Source: Candidatus Acetothermia bacterium
Lineage (GTDB): Bacteria > Bipolaricaulota > Bipolaricaulia > RBG-16-55-9 > DRXL01
Direction: 5' to 3'
Length of the DNA stretch: 64,000 nucleotides
Assembly (NCBI GenBank): GCA_016179105.1
Contig: JACOSB010000056.1
Coordinates: 1 to 64,000, forward strand
The notes beneath the pieces were generated by a model. The model was not told the DNA's origin, ran no database searches, and saw nothing but the letters and a program-made list of their open reading frames with translations. Every line of letters starts with the position of its first letter. Position 1 is the stretch's first letter. Shown here piece after piece: positions 42,952-51,641 of this stretch. The translations under genes and the position numbers were made by a program.

Positions 42952-43968
42952 TTAAGATTCCTTAAAGAAGAGCAACAATAACTTACAAATTCCCCAAGCC
43001 AAAAGCGCACACGCGGGCAATGTCAAAATCCAAGCCAAGACAATTCGACGTCCCACTCCCCAGCGCACCGCCGAGAGTCTTTTCGAAGCTCCCACGCCCA
43101 TCACGGCGGAGCTAATCACATGCGTCGTGCTGATCGGCAGGCCCAGACTAGAATTGGCGATGATCACAGTCGCGGCTGTCGCTTCGGCCGCAAAGCCGTG
43201 AATCGGTCTAAGTTGCGTAAGACCGAGCCCCAAAGTTTTGACAATGCGCCAGCCGCCGACGGCCGTCCCCAAGCCCATCGCCGTCGCCGCGCTCAGAATC
43301 ACCCACCACGGTACATGAGCATCCGCCGGCAAGACTTGTGCACCAATCAGAGCCATCGTCATGATGCCCATCGTCTTCTGCGCATCGTTGCTCCCGTGGC
43401 TGAGCGCCATGTACATCGCCGAGAAAATCTGCAGATTCTTAAAAATCCCGCTCACACGCGCTGGTCGCGTTTTGTGAAAAATCCAGTAAAGCAAGGTAAT
43501 GAACAAAAACGCCGCCAAAAAACCAACGACGGGCGAGAGCACAAGCGCCATCAGAATCTTTGCGATCCCATCCCAGATCACGGCCCCAAAACCTCCGACG
43601 GCCATTGCCGATCCTACGATGCCCGCGAGAATCGCATGACTTGAGCTCGTCGGCAAGCCAAAGTACCACGTGATAAGATCCCAGATGATGGCCGAGAGAA
43701 GCCCGGAGAGCACTATTACTTGATTGATGACTTCGGAGATGCCCGAGGGATCGACGAGCCCCTTCGCGACGAATTTTGCGACCGCCGTGCTCGTGAACGC
43801 TCCGATGAGATTGAACGCGGCGGCCATCAGCACGGCCGTGTGGGGGGCGAGCACGCGCGTCGAGACCGAAGTCGCGATCGCGTTGGCCGCGTCGTGGAAA
43901 CCGTTGATAAAGTCAAAGATGATCGCCAGGGCGATGACCAGGGCTAACAAAACGAGCGTTTCGGTCAT
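42952..43968 (-). CDS. pit: Low-affinity inorganic phosphate transporter (PiT)
   Basis: A 338-residue inner-membrane transporter of the PiT family. The duplicated family signature appears as FDFINGFHDAANAIATSVST near the N-terminus and MALSHGSNDAQKTMGIM in the middle. About ten hydrophobic helices are present (LVLLALVIALAIIFDF, LVLSPVVGFLAAFLFITLLY, ILTLPACALLAWGICKLLLL). It imports metal-phosphate with protons. It lies three bases after the DUF47 gene, the usual operon partner. Confidence 0.93.
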   Translation of the reverse strand: MTETLVLLALVIALAIIFDFINGFHDAANAIATSVSTRVLAPHTAVLMAAAFNLIGAFTSTAVAKFVAKGLVDPSGISEVINQVIVLSGLLSAIIWDLITWYFGLPTSSSHAILAGIVGSAMAVGGFGAVIWDGIAKILMALVLSPVVGFLAAFLFITLLYWIFHKTRPARVSGIFKNLQIFSAMYMALSHGSNDAQKTMGIMTMALIGAQVLPADAHVPWWVILSAATAMGLGTAVGGWRIVKTLGLGLTQLRPIHGFAAEATAATVIIANSSLGLPISTTHVISSAVMGVGASKRLSAVRWGVGRRIVLAWILTLPACALLAWGICKLLLLFFKES

Positions 43969-43971
43969 AGC

Positions 43972-44595
43972 TTAAGTGTGCTTGAGGACGACGCTTTCTA
44001 GAATATCGGCCACGTCTTCGCAGCAGTCGGTCGCGTCCTCCAAAAACTCATAAATCTCTTTCCACTTGATGACTTCGATCGGATTTTTTTCGTTCTCAAA
44101 GAGCCCAGCGATCGCATCACGATTAGCGCGGTCAGCCTCATTCTCCAGGCGGTCGACCTCCACGCAGTATTTATCGATAATTTCGCTGCTCATGTTTTCC
44201 AATGCCGCAATGCCTTTGGCAATCTCTTCGGTAGACTTTTCCAGAATCTCGGCCATTTTTTGAGCAGCCGGTGTCGACTTTTGAATCTTAAAAATCACAA
44301 TGCGATCAGCGACGGCTTCTACCAAATCCAAGACATCGTCAATGGCGCTCGCTAATTGATGGATGTCTTCGCGGTCGATCGGAGTGATAAACGTTTGATC
44401 TAATTTCTTGATGATGTTGTGCGTGATCGTGTCTCCATCGTGCTCGATCTTTTTGATTTGCTTCGCCCGCTCAGCTAGGTTTTGCCCATCAGAAAGCATA
44501 TGGCGCAACTCAGCGGCGCCCTTGCGAAGATTTTCCGCTGCTTGGTTGCACAGGTCGAAAAATTGACCGTCTTTGGGAAATAATTTATTGAACAG
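43972..44595 (-). CDS. PhoU-like DUF47 protein with non-canonical start
   Basis: A 207-residue helical-bundle protein (EHDGDTITHNIIKKLDQTFI, PIDREDIHQLASAIDDVLDL). These PhoU-related proteins regulate or couple to PiT transporters. The frame continues upstream of the first ATG at 44508 with FNKLFPKDGQFFDLCNQA, which is the conserved N-terminus of the family. No ATG, GTG or TTG precedes that stretch. CTG at 44593-44595, six bases after GGGAGG, or ATT at 44599-44601 must therefore be the initiator. The 207-residue length then matches the family. It precedes pit by three bases. Confidence 0.88.
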   Translation of the reverse strand: MFNKLFPKDGQFFDLCNQAAENLRKGAAELRHMLSDGQNLAERAKQIKKIEHDGDTITHNIIKKLDQTFITPIDREDIHQLASAIDDVLDLVEAVADRIVIFKIQKSTPAAQKMAEILEKSTEEIAKGIAALENMSSEIIDKYCVEVDRLENEADRANRDAIAGLFENEKNPIEVIKWKEIYEFLEDATDCCEDVADILESVVLKHT

Positions 44596-44649
44596 AAAAA
44601 TCCCTCCCGCCGCTCGGCATTATAGCGGGCAGAGCCTTTTCAAAGCAAT

Positions 44650-44679
44650 TTGGCTGTGCGCTCACCCGAAGTGTATACT
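44650..44679 (+). promoter_or_regulatory. Promoter of the EF-G-like gene
   Basis: TTGGCT (44650-44655), an 18-base spacer and TATACT (44674-44679). CTAGGAG follows as the ribosome site before ATG 44709. Confidence 0.5.
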
Positions 44680-44708
44680 GGATCGAAAAACTTCATCCTA
44701 GGAGTGAT

Positions 44709-46706
44709 ATGGCTATGGAGGTACGCACGATCTGTCTCGGAGGACATGCCGGCTCGGGCAAGACCACGCTCGCCGAAGCGTTGATGAAGAAGGGCGGCGT
44801 CGACTGTAAATTTGATACGTCTCCCGAAGCCAAGGCCAAAGGGCATTCGATCGACTTGGGTGTCGGCACGATGACCCAGGGCGATCGCGCTCTCCAAGTA
44901 TTAGATACTCCCGGTTTTGCTGAATTTATTGAAGAAGTTTGTAAAGGGCTACGCGTCGCGGACTTGGCGATCTTAGTAGTGAACGCCGAAAAAGGCGTCG
45001 AAGTCCAGACTGAAAAAGTGTGGGATTTGATGCGTCGCTCTGGCAAGCCTGCGCTCGTTCTTATCAATAAAATGGACTTGCCCAACGCCAATTGGTCCAA
45101 GTCGCTCGACTCGATTCGCGAAAAATTAGAGGGAAAATTTGTGCTGCTCGAACATCCGATCCGCGAGGGCGAGAAATTCATCGGCGTGATTGATTTAATC
45201 GACAGAAAAGCGAGTTATTTCGATAAGCGCAAGGCCGATATTCCTCCATCTTTGGCCGAGACGGTCAAAGAAGAGCGCGATACGCTCATGGAAGCGCTCG
45301 CCGACGCCAACGAAGAATTGATGGTGCATTTCTTAGATGGCAAAGAGATTCCACCCGACGAAGCGCGCGGCGCATTCAGAATGGGCATCGAACAGGAAAC
45401 GTTCACGCCCGTGATTTTCTCTTCTATTCCTCAGAATGCAGGCATCGATCTGCTCTTAGAAATCATTCAGACAGAAACTCCTTCGTTCGAAGAGTTGAAA
45501 CTGCAAGAGCACACGCCCGGCGCGCTCGTCTTCGGCATTACTTCTGACCAGTATCTTGGCAAGCTCGCGTTCGTGAAGATTTACGGCGGGACAATCAGTG
45601 AAGGCGATAGCTTACATAACGTCTCACGCAAGACCAAAGAAAAAGTGAAAGAGATTTTGCGCTTCCACGGGGACAAGACCGAAAAAATCGCCAAAGCCGG
45701 TCCCGGCGAGATCGTCGCGCTCACAAAACTCAATGATATTCACCTGGGCGATACGCTCGCGACGAGCGAAAATGCAACGTCCTTCAAGATGGTCGAGTTC
45801 CCCAAGCCTATCTACTCCCGCGCGCTCCAACCCGAGACCCAACACGACGAAGAGAAAATGAGCACGGCTCTGAAAGAACTCGTCTCGACCAAAGCAACCG
45901 TGACTTACACACGAGATGAAGTCACGCACGAAGAGATTCTCTCAGGATTGGGCGATGTTCAGTTAGCCATCTTTGCTGAAAGATTGAAAAGCCGTTACGG
46001 CGTCTCGGTCAAGATGAACCGTCCGAAGGTCCCGTACAAAGAAACCGTGCAAATGAAAGCACAGGGTCAGTACAAACATAAGAAACAGACAGGCGGCCGC
46101 GGCCAGTATGGCGAAGTGCATTTGCGTGTTGAACCCAGAGAGCGTGGCTCCGGCTTTGAGTTCGTCGACGAAGTGAAGGGCGGCGTCATTCCGCACCAAT
46201 TCATTCCCGCGGTCGAGAAGGGCGTCGTTGAATCACTGCCCGACGGCGTTGTCGCGAAGTATCCGATGACCGACATTCGCGCGGCCGCCTTCTACGGCAG
46301 CTATCACGATGTCGACTCTTCTGAAATTGCGTTCAAGATCGCGGCGTCGCAAGCATTCAAGCTCGCCCTCCAGGCCGCGCATCCCGTGCTCTTAGAGCCC
46401 GTGATGAAGCTCTTGATTTGGACTCCCTCGGATTTCACGGGCGATATTATCAGCAGTCTGAACGGCAAACGCGGGCGCATCCACGGCATGGGCACGAACG
46501 AAGACCTCAAAATGGAGGAGATCGATGCCGAAGCGCCGCTCGCCGAAGTCTTGGACTATGCGCTCGAACTCAAGTCGATCACGCAAGGCCGCGCGACCTT
46601 CCAGATGGAATTCTTGCGCTATCAACCCGTCTCGAACGAGAAGCTGACTGAGGATTTGCTCAAACGCGAAGGCCGGCAAGTGCTCAAGCACGCTGCAGCC
46701 GCGTAA
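44709..46706 (+). CDS. EF-G-like translational GTPase (paralogue)
   Basis: A 665-residue GTPase with EF-G domain order. G domain: P-loop GHAGSGKT (residues 12-19), DTPG (66-69), NKMD (120-123). Domain II: GTISEGDSLHNVSRKTKEKV. Domain IV: VPYKETVQ, GGRGQYGEVHLRVEPRERGS, FVDEVKGGVIPHQFIPAVEK. Domain V: RGRIHGMGT. The canonical RGITI switch is missing and the protein is shorter than ribosomal EF-G, as in the EF-G2/EF-G-like group whose role in translocation or recycling is poorly known. It has its own promoter. Whether a canonical fusA exists elsewhere cannot be seen here. Confidence 0.9.
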   Translation: MAMEVRTICLGGHAGSGKTTLAEALMKKGGVDCKFDTSPEAKAKGHSIDLGVGTMTQGDRALQVLDTPGFAEFIEEVCKGLRVADLAILVVNAEKGVEVQTEKVWDLMRRSGKPALVLINKMDLPNANWSKSLDSIREKLEGKFVLLEHPIREGEKFIGVIDLIDRKASYFDKRKADIPPSLAETVKEERDTLMEALADANEELMVHFLDGKEIPPDEARGAFRMGIEQETFTPVIFSSIPQNAGIDLLLEIIQTETPSFEELKLQEHTPGALVFGITSDQYLGKLAFVKIYGGTISEGDSLHNVSRKTKEKVKEILRFHGDKTEKIAKAGPGEIVALTKLNDIHLGDTLATSENATSFKMVEFPKPIYSRALQPETQHDEEKMSTALKELVSTKATVTYTRDEVTHEEILSGLGDVQLAIFAERLKSRYGVSVKMNRPKVPYKETVQMKAQGQYKHKKQTGGRGQYGEVHLRVEPRERGSGFEFVDEVKGGVIPHQFIPAVEKGVVESLPDGVVAKYPMTDIRAAAFYGSYHDVDSSEIAFKIAASQAFKLALQAAHPVLLEPVMKLLIWTPSDFTGDIISSLNGKRGRIHGMGTNEDLKMEEIDAEAPLAEVLDYALELKSITQGRATFQMEFLRYQPVSNEKLTEDLLKREGRQVLKHAAAA

Positions 46707-46720
46707 TTGAATCTGCGCTC

Positions 46721-46748
46721 GTAGGGGCGACGCACGCATCGCGCCTAC
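46721..46748. repeat. GTAGGGGC palindrome, imperfect
   Basis: Arms GTAGGGGCGACGCA and TGCATCGCGCCTAC-type complement lie between the EF-G-like gene and the YjbQ gene, with a few mismatches. Confidence 0.6.
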
Positions 46749-46763
46749 GAAAGATTTAGGAGA

Positions 46764-47156
46764 ATGAAAAAACTCATCATCAAGACTCGTGCCAGGCAAG
46801 AGCTGGTCGACATCACCGAGCGCGTCGAGCGCACCCTGCGCGAGATGAGCCTTGCCGACGGAGTCTGCACGCTCTACGTCCCGCACACGACCGCGGCGAT
46901 TACGATTAACGAGAACGCGGACCCGAGCGTCAAAGAAGATATTTTAGATGCGCTCGCGCGGCTCGTGCCACAGAGCCCTCATTACAAGCACGCGGAGGGC
47001 AACGCGCACGCGCACATTCGCGCCAGTTTCATCGGGCACTCCGTCCAAGTGATTGTCGAGAATGGAAAGTTACTGTTGGGGACGTGGCAAGGAATTTTCT
47101 TTTGTGAATTTGATGGTCCGCGCGAGCGCGAGGTGTGGGTAACCTCTTCTTGTTGA
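46764..47156 (+). CDS. YjbQ/UPF0047 family protein
   Basis: A 130-residue protein of the YjbQ family, recognised by VCTLYVPHTTAAITINENAD, HAHIRASFIGHSVQVIVENG and LLLGTWQGIFFCEFDGPRER. Members have weak thiamine-phosphate synthase activity in vitro; the physiological role is uncertain. AGGAG lies seven bases before the ATG. Conserved His residues (HTT, HAH, GH) suggest a metal or phosphate site. It is separated from the EF-G-like gene by a palindrome, so cotranscription is doubtful. Confidence 0.9.
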   Translation: MKKLIIKTRARQELVDITERVERTLREMSLADGVCTLYVPHTTAAITINENADPSVKEDILDALARLVPQSPHYKHAEGNAHAHIRASFIGHSVQVIVENGKLLLGTWQGIFFCEFDGPREREVWVTSSC

Positions 47157-47262
47157 AAGATGTGCTTGAGACGTGAGTCATTAGGCCCAACACGCCTTGC
47201 GCTGGGAAAGAACGTACTACTTTCTGATACCATAGTAAATCCAGCTTCGGACGAACTTAGAT

Positions 47263-48639
47263 TCACGACTTTGCCGTTGTCGGTCGCGCCTGCAACGCTT
47301 GCAACTGCGCACCCAGACGCACTGAGTAAGTCTGAATCGAATGCTCAGACATACTTCGTAATTCCATGGGTAATGCTCTCAGTGATTGCTGACATCGCTC
47401 GCGCGCCCGCGAGAGAGGCTCTCTCGGATTGAGTCTCCGACCGTTCTTCATTACCGGCTGCAAGAGTGAAACAGCACTCGGAGCAGGAGCGGGCTCATCT
47501 GCTAGTGCGAGCAGGTCGTATTCCATTTGCTTTGACTGATCGAAGACGCGCCAAGCTTGCTTGCGCCCCGGTAACGTCACTTTTCCAGCACTCAGCTTGA
47601 TTCTGTACCCACGCTCGTCTTCCACGAGCTTATAGACCCCACCCAACGCCGGCGCATCATAAGAAGTTCCAAGCTCCGTGCCCACGCCGAACGAATCCAC
47701 GCGTGCACCTTTCTCCAAAAGCTTCTCGATTTTGTGTTCGTTCAGGTCCCCGCTGAGCAAAATTTTAATCTCTGGAAATCCATTTTCGTCCAATATCTTG
47801 CGCACGTGCTGGCTCAAGATGAAAAGATCACCGCTGTCGATGCGTGCACCCAGCACTTTTTGCCCTCGCGCAGCACACTCGCGCGCGACCGTCACGGCGT
47901 TACGCGCGCCCCCGAGTGTGTCATAGGTGTCAATCAATAAGACTGTGTTGTTGGGAAAATCGCTCGCGAACGTGCGGAACGCACTCAGCTCGTCCTCAAA
48001 GGACATCACGTACGAATGCGCCATCGTGCCGTAGACGGGAATCCCATAAGTTTGCCCTGCGACTACATTCGAAGTTCCAACGCAGCCCGCGAGGTAGGCC
48101 GAGCGTGCGGCTTTCAGCGCCGCATCGATACCCTGATCTCGGCGCGGTGACATATCGATCACAGACCGACCTTGCGCGGCCAGCACGATGCGCGCCGCCT
48201 TGCTCGCGACCATCGTCTGAAAATTGATTTGATTGAGCAAGAAAGTCTCGATGATTTGCGCTTCGATGCGCGGGGCTCGGACTTCTAAGAGGGGTTCCGG
48301 CGGGAAGACGATCTCTCCCTCGGGTACGGCCCAGATGTCTCCCGCGAAGCGAAAATTTTTCAGATAGTCCAAAAATTTCTCGCTGAAGAGTTTTAAGCTT
48401 TTCAAATACTCGAGCGCTTCGGGGGTGAATCGCAAGTTTTCTAAATAATCGAGCACGGACTCTAGGCCGGCGTAGATGAGAAAAGAGCGATTGGGCGGCA
48501 GTTCTCTCACGAAGAGCGAGAAGGTCGCAGACCCGTTGAGCCCATGATTCCAGTAACTATCAGCCATCGTCAGCTCATACAGATCGACGAACAGACAGAG
48601 ATTTTCTGGAGTAACCCAAGGCGGCTTTTCGGATGCCAT
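47263..48639 (-). CDS. pncB: Nicotinate phosphoribosyltransferase
   Basis: A 458-residue enzyme that joins nicotinate and PRPP to form nicotinate mononucleotide for NAD salvage. Family motifs are complete: LCLFVDLYELTMADSYWNHG at the N-terminus, VIDMSPRRDQGIDAALKAAR, TNVVAGQTYGIPVYGTMAHS-type sequence (here TSNVVAGQTYG..GTMAHSYV), LLIDTYDTLGGARNAV, GARIDSGDLF and VDSFGVGTEL. The His in MAHS is the autophosphorylated residue in this family. The gene stands alone between two others and ends in a Gln/Ala-rich tail. No other NAD gene is in the window. Confidence 0.95.
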   Translation of the reverse strand: MASEKPPWVTPENLCLFVDLYELTMADSYWNHGLNGSATFSLFVRELPPNRSFLIYAGLESVLDYLENLRFTPEALEYLKSLKLFSEKFLDYLKNFRFAGDIWAVPEGEIVFPPEPLLEVRAPRIEAQIIETFLLNQINFQTMVASKAARIVLAAQGRSVIDMSPRRDQGIDAALKAARSAYLAGCVGTSNVVAGQTYGIPVYGTMAHSYVMSFEDELSAFRTFASDFPNNTVLLIDTYDTLGGARNAVTVARECAARGQKVLGARIDSGDLFILSQHVRKILDENGFPEIKILLSGDLNEHKIEKLLEKGARVDSFGVGTELGTSYDAPALGGVYKLVEDERGYRIKLSAGKVTLPGRKQAWRVFDQSKQMEYDLLALADEPAPAPSAVSLLQPVMKNGRRLNPREPLSRARERCQQSLRALPMELRSMSEHSIQTYSVRLGAQLQALQARPTTAKS

Positions 48640-48741
48640 AACGAAGGTATGCTAACGGCGCGAACGAACGATGTCAACTGCCTGAAATACAGAGGGGAAT
48701 CTTGTATTCGCCCTGTTTGTGAGGCGTTTGGGAAGCGCTTC

Positions 48742-49512
48742 TTAAGGCCCGTACAGAGCGGCGACGCCGGCCTTGTCGCCCGCGCCCAGGCTGCGTTTTA
48801 GCGTCTCGCCCGGTTGCGCCGACGGGTACATCGTCAAGGCTCTGTCTTTGCGCGAACCGGTATGGCCCAAGCCTAACGCATGCCCGATCTCGTGTGTAGC
48901 AATGTCTTGGATATCGATTGTCTTCCCTTGCACCGTCGGACAAATATCAGCTCCCAGAATTCCCCACGATTCACTCGCATCGAAGAGAATGGAGAAACTG
49001 ACCATTTGAGTTCCTTGGTAAGTAAACGAGGTCTGCGCCAGCGCCCTGCCGGGGCCGTCGATCGTTCCCCAACTGACGATGTTTGAGGAATTCTCATCCT
49101 CTCTGAAGCTGAGCGAAGTGACCGCAGCGCTCCAGGTCGCAAAGGCTTGACGGATCGCGTTTTTCCAGGCCTGGTTGGTCACTGATGAGTCCAATCGGTA
49201 GGTGACCGGCATCTCCTGCCAGTGCACCCCTCCCGCATACAGTTTGTACGCCTTAGACTCTGCGCAGGGACCGTTATTTCTCACTCGTGCCAATGGAGTA
49301 GTTTCAGGAGATGTTTCATGCCAATCTGTGAAGGTCGCTGTTCGTAAACCTGTGACGGGATTTTCAATGTCGGTGACGTCCATGAAATGATTCGATTCTG
49401 ACTGGGGAGAGAATGTCGCCGTCGTGCAACCTCCTGCCAGAAAGTCAAGCAGCGCAAGTAATCCCAGCACGAATGGGAATTTTGTGCGAGTGTAAAAATG
49501 GCGTGTGTTCAA
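48742..49512 (-). CDS. Small matrixin-like metalloprotease, probable lipoprotein
   Basis: A 256-residue exported zinc protease. The N-terminus FVLGLLALLDFLAGGC ends in a near-lipobox before Cys, so it is probably a lipoprotein, though the consensus is imperfect. The matrixin-type catalytic domain has VTYRLDSSV, AFATWSAAV, ATHEIGHALGLGHTGS (three His ligands and catalytic Glu) and the Met-turn ALTMYPS. The terminal AGVAALYGP is typical of M10 peptidases. It shares the HEIGHALGLGH core with the giant protein at 12917 and has no propeptide cysteine switch that I can identify. Confidence 0.85.
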   Translation of the reverse strand: MNTRHFYTRTKFPFVLGLLALLDFLAGGCTTATFSPQSESNHFMDVTDIENPVTGLRTATFTDWHETSPETTPLARVRNNGPCAESKAYKLYAGGVHWQEMPVTYRLDSSVTNQAWKNAIRQAFATWSAAVTSLSFREDENSSNIVSWGTIDGPGRALAQTSFTYQGTQMVSFSILFDASESWGILGADICPTVQGKTIDIQDIATHEIGHALGLGHTGSRKDRALTMYPSAQPGETLKRSLGAGDKAGVAALYGP

Positions 49513-49719
49513 CTACAATCCTCCTTGTGTTTTGCGAATCTCAGTTTACCCCCTGTTGAGTGAAAAAACTATGAAGAAAAAGTGACCAAATGGTGAATTT
49601 TTCTCATCAAGCGTAATGGGTATTACCCTCAGACTGAGCCGTGCACATTGCTTGTTCAGGCTCTCGTCGGCTATCATGCTCACATCTCCAGAGTGTTTAG
49701 CATCAGGCAGGGAGGTTTC

Positions 49720-50538
49720 ATGCTACCCACAGGTACACTCAAAGACCGCGTTGCAATCGTGACCGGCGGCGGGACAGGACTGGGCAAAGCGATGGCTCTT
49801 GAATTTGCTCGTCTTGCCGCCAAGGTCGTCGTCGCCAGTCGCAAATTAGAAAATCTGGAACAGACCGTGAAAGAGATCAAAGCCCAAGGCGGGGACGCAC
49901 TGGCTGTTCAACTCGACGTGCGCGAGCCCGCTCAGGTCGATCAGATGGTCTCAAAAACCAAAGAAAAATTCGGCAAGATCGATATTTTGGTCAACAACGC
50001 GGCGGGCAATTTTATCTGCCGTGCCGAAGATCTTTCAGTGAACGGCTGGCGCGCGGTCGTCGGCATTGTCTTGGATGGAACGTTCTATTGCTCAAGGGCG
50101 GTCGGCAAAGAGATGATCGCGCAGGGGACGGGCGGCAATATCTTGAGTATTTTGGCGACGTATGCCTGGACCGGCGGCCCAGGGACGATTCACTCAGCTT
50201 CTGCGAAAGCCGGGGTGCTCGCGATGACTAAGACGCTCGCCGTCGAGTGGGCCAAATATAAGATCAGGGTGAACGCGATCACCCCCGGCCCCATCGACAC
50301 CCAAGGTGCCGGCCAAGCTCTGTTGGGCAGCGCCGAAGCGTATAAAATTGTCGAAGACTCGGTTCCCCTCAAGAGATTTGGGCAGTCGATCGAGGTCGCA
50401 CGGGCGGCCTCTTATCTTGTTTCTGACTACAGCAGCTTTATCACCGGCGAAGCGCTGGTGATCGACGGTGGGCAATGGCTCGGCCAGGGGCACTATGTCG
50501 GAGAGCTCGAGCGCATGATGAGGGGAGGGAGCCAATGA
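49720..50538 (+). CDS. SDR oxidoreductase, 2,4-dienoyl-CoA reductase-like
   Basis: A 272-residue short-chain dehydrogenase. ATG 49720 follows GGAGG by four bases; an in-frame start 72 bases upstream is less likely. The Rossmann motif is VTGGGTGLGKAMALEF, with NNAAGNF. The active-site region reads SILATYAWTGGPGTIHSASA then KAGV. Here the catalytic Tyr lies further upstream of Lys, as in dienoyl-CoA reductases, and INAITPGPI-type sequence follows. It probably reduces 2,4-dienoyl-CoA or a related unsaturated acyl-CoA with NADPH. Overlap by four bases with an enoyl-CoA hydratase supports a fatty-acid degradation pair. Confidence 0.88.
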   Translation: MLPTGTLKDRVAIVTGGGTGLGKAMALEFARLAAKVVVASRKLENLEQTVKEIKAQGGDALAVQLDVREPAQVDQMVSKTKEKFGKIDILVNNAAGNFICRAEDLSVNGWRAVVGIVLDGTFYCSRAVGKEMIAQGTGGNILSILATYAWTGGPGTIHSASAKAGVLAMTKTLAVEWAKYKIRVNAITPGPIDTQGAGQALLGSAEAYKIVEDSVPLKRFGQSIEVARAASYLVSDYSSFITGEALVIDGGQWLGQGHYVGELERMMRGGSQ

Positions 50539-51329
50539 ATTTTCAAACCGTGCAGTACAGCGTCAAAGAGAGCGTTGCTACAGTCACAATGAGCCGCCCG
50601 GAGAAATACAACGCTTGTAATGGGCAGATGCTGCGCGAATTACAAGCAGCGATCCACGAGGCCCGAAAAGATAAGAGCGTGCGGGCCGTGATCCTAACTG
50701 GGGCTGGCAAGGCGTTTTGTTCTGGTGCAGATTTGGCCGACTTGGGCGACGATTTTGATTTGCGAAACCCGTTCGACATTCGCCGCTGGCTGAACGATCT
50801 CTTTCATCCCATAATTCTCGGCATTCAAGAGATGGAAAAGCCCTGGATCGCGTCGGTGAACGGCCCGGCTGTGGGCGCCGGCTGCCAGCTTGCGCTCGCG
50901 TGCGATCTAGTTTTAATGGCGGAAGAAGCTTATCTCTGCGAAATCTTCAACAAACGTGGGCTCGTCGTCGACTTGGGTGGAACTTACTTTTTGCCGCGAA
51001 TCATCGGCCCCCACAAAGCGAAAGAATTGGCTTTCTTTGGTGAGAAGATTGCGGGGAAACAGTGCGTCGAGCTGGGGCTCGCGAATCGATCTGTGCCGTT
51101 AAACCAGCTTGCCAGCATAACATCAGAATGGTCGCAGAAGCTCGCCCAGGGAGCGACGAGAGCCATTGGGCTAACCAAACTGGGCATCAATCGAGGGATC
51201 CAAAAGAGCCTGGAGGAAACTCTCATTTACGAAGCGCAGGCCCAAGGATTGGTCGCCAATACCGAAGACGTGCTCGAGGGCGTGCGGGCGTTCTTGGAAA
51301 AGCGCGAGCCGCGATTCACGGGGAAATAA
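50535..51329 (+). CDS. Enoyl-CoA hydratase/isomerase
   Basis: A 264-residue crotonase-fold protein starting at ATG 50535, overlapping the SDR stop. It has the CoA/oxyanion-hole motifs VILTGAGKAFCSGADLADLG and VNGPAVGAGCQLALACDLVL, then CEIFNKRGLVVDLGGTYFLP. The second catalytic position, usually Glu of the hydratases, seems to be Asp/Gly in VVDLGG, so it may act as an isomerase or on another substrate. Coupled with the dienoyl-CoA-reductase-like gene, it points to breakdown of unsaturated or branched acyl-CoAs. Confidence 0.9.
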   Translation: MNFQTVQYSVKESVATVTMSRPEKYNACNGQMLRELQAAIHEARKDKSVRAVILTGAGKAFCSGADLADLGDDFDLRNPFDIRRWLNDLFHPIILGIQEMEKPWIASVNGPAVGAGCQLALACDLVLMAEEAYLCEIFNKRGLVVDLGGTYFLPRIIGPHKAKELAFFGEKIAGKQCVELGLANRSVPLNQLASITSEWSQKLAQGATRAIGLTKLGINRGIQKSLEETLIYEAQAQGLVANTEDVLEGVRAFLEKREPRFTGK

Positions 51330-51641
51330 TTTCTCGTAGGGGCGCAGCGTGCTGCGCCCCTACGGCAGTTGCGTAATCGAAAAATCCCTGATATATTCGT
51401 GGAGCGCTGCTCGGAGGAAGGAGGGGGCACGATGCCCCACGATCCTAAGCGCTCTTCCCCATCCCGTATTATTTTGACGCCGTCAGAGAGCGAGGGTCAT
51501 CTGTTATACTCTGGCTCATGGGCCCTACGCTCAAACCCTGCAGACCCCGCCATCTGTGTAAGCCCGATTACTGTACGGGCGCGCGTTTCGGATTAGTCTT
51601 AAGCTACTCACAAGAACTCAAAAAATGAAGGAGGCCGCTGG
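51330..51641. repeat. 312-base intergenic region with palindrome at 51336-51363
   Basis: The only structured item at its left end is a perfect GTAGGGGCGCAGC / GCTGCGCCCCTAC palindrome (51336-51363). A short GGGGCAC/GTGCCCC-type hairpin lies near 51424-51436. The rest holds the promoter of the next gene and no recognisable coding sequence. Confidence 0.6.
51502..51510 (+). promoter_or_regulatory. Extended -10 promoter for the secreted pair
   Basis: TGTTATACT is an extended -10 element. TTGACG at 51474-51479 is too far away (25 bases) to be a normal -35. The leader to ATG 51642 is about 125 bases and ends in AAGGAGG. Confidence 0.45.

Noticed and set aside
46392-46886. 164-residue minus-strand frame opposite the end of the EF-G-like gene
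   Set aside because: It covers the end of one gene, a palindrome and the start of another, so it is not a natural unit.
47160-47432. 90-residue plus-strand frame after the YjbQ gene
   Set aside because: It runs antisense into the conserved end of pncB and has no family signal.
51474-51510. TTGACG plus TATACT as a full -35/-10 promoter
   Set aside because: The spacer is 25 bases, too long. I kept only the extended -10.
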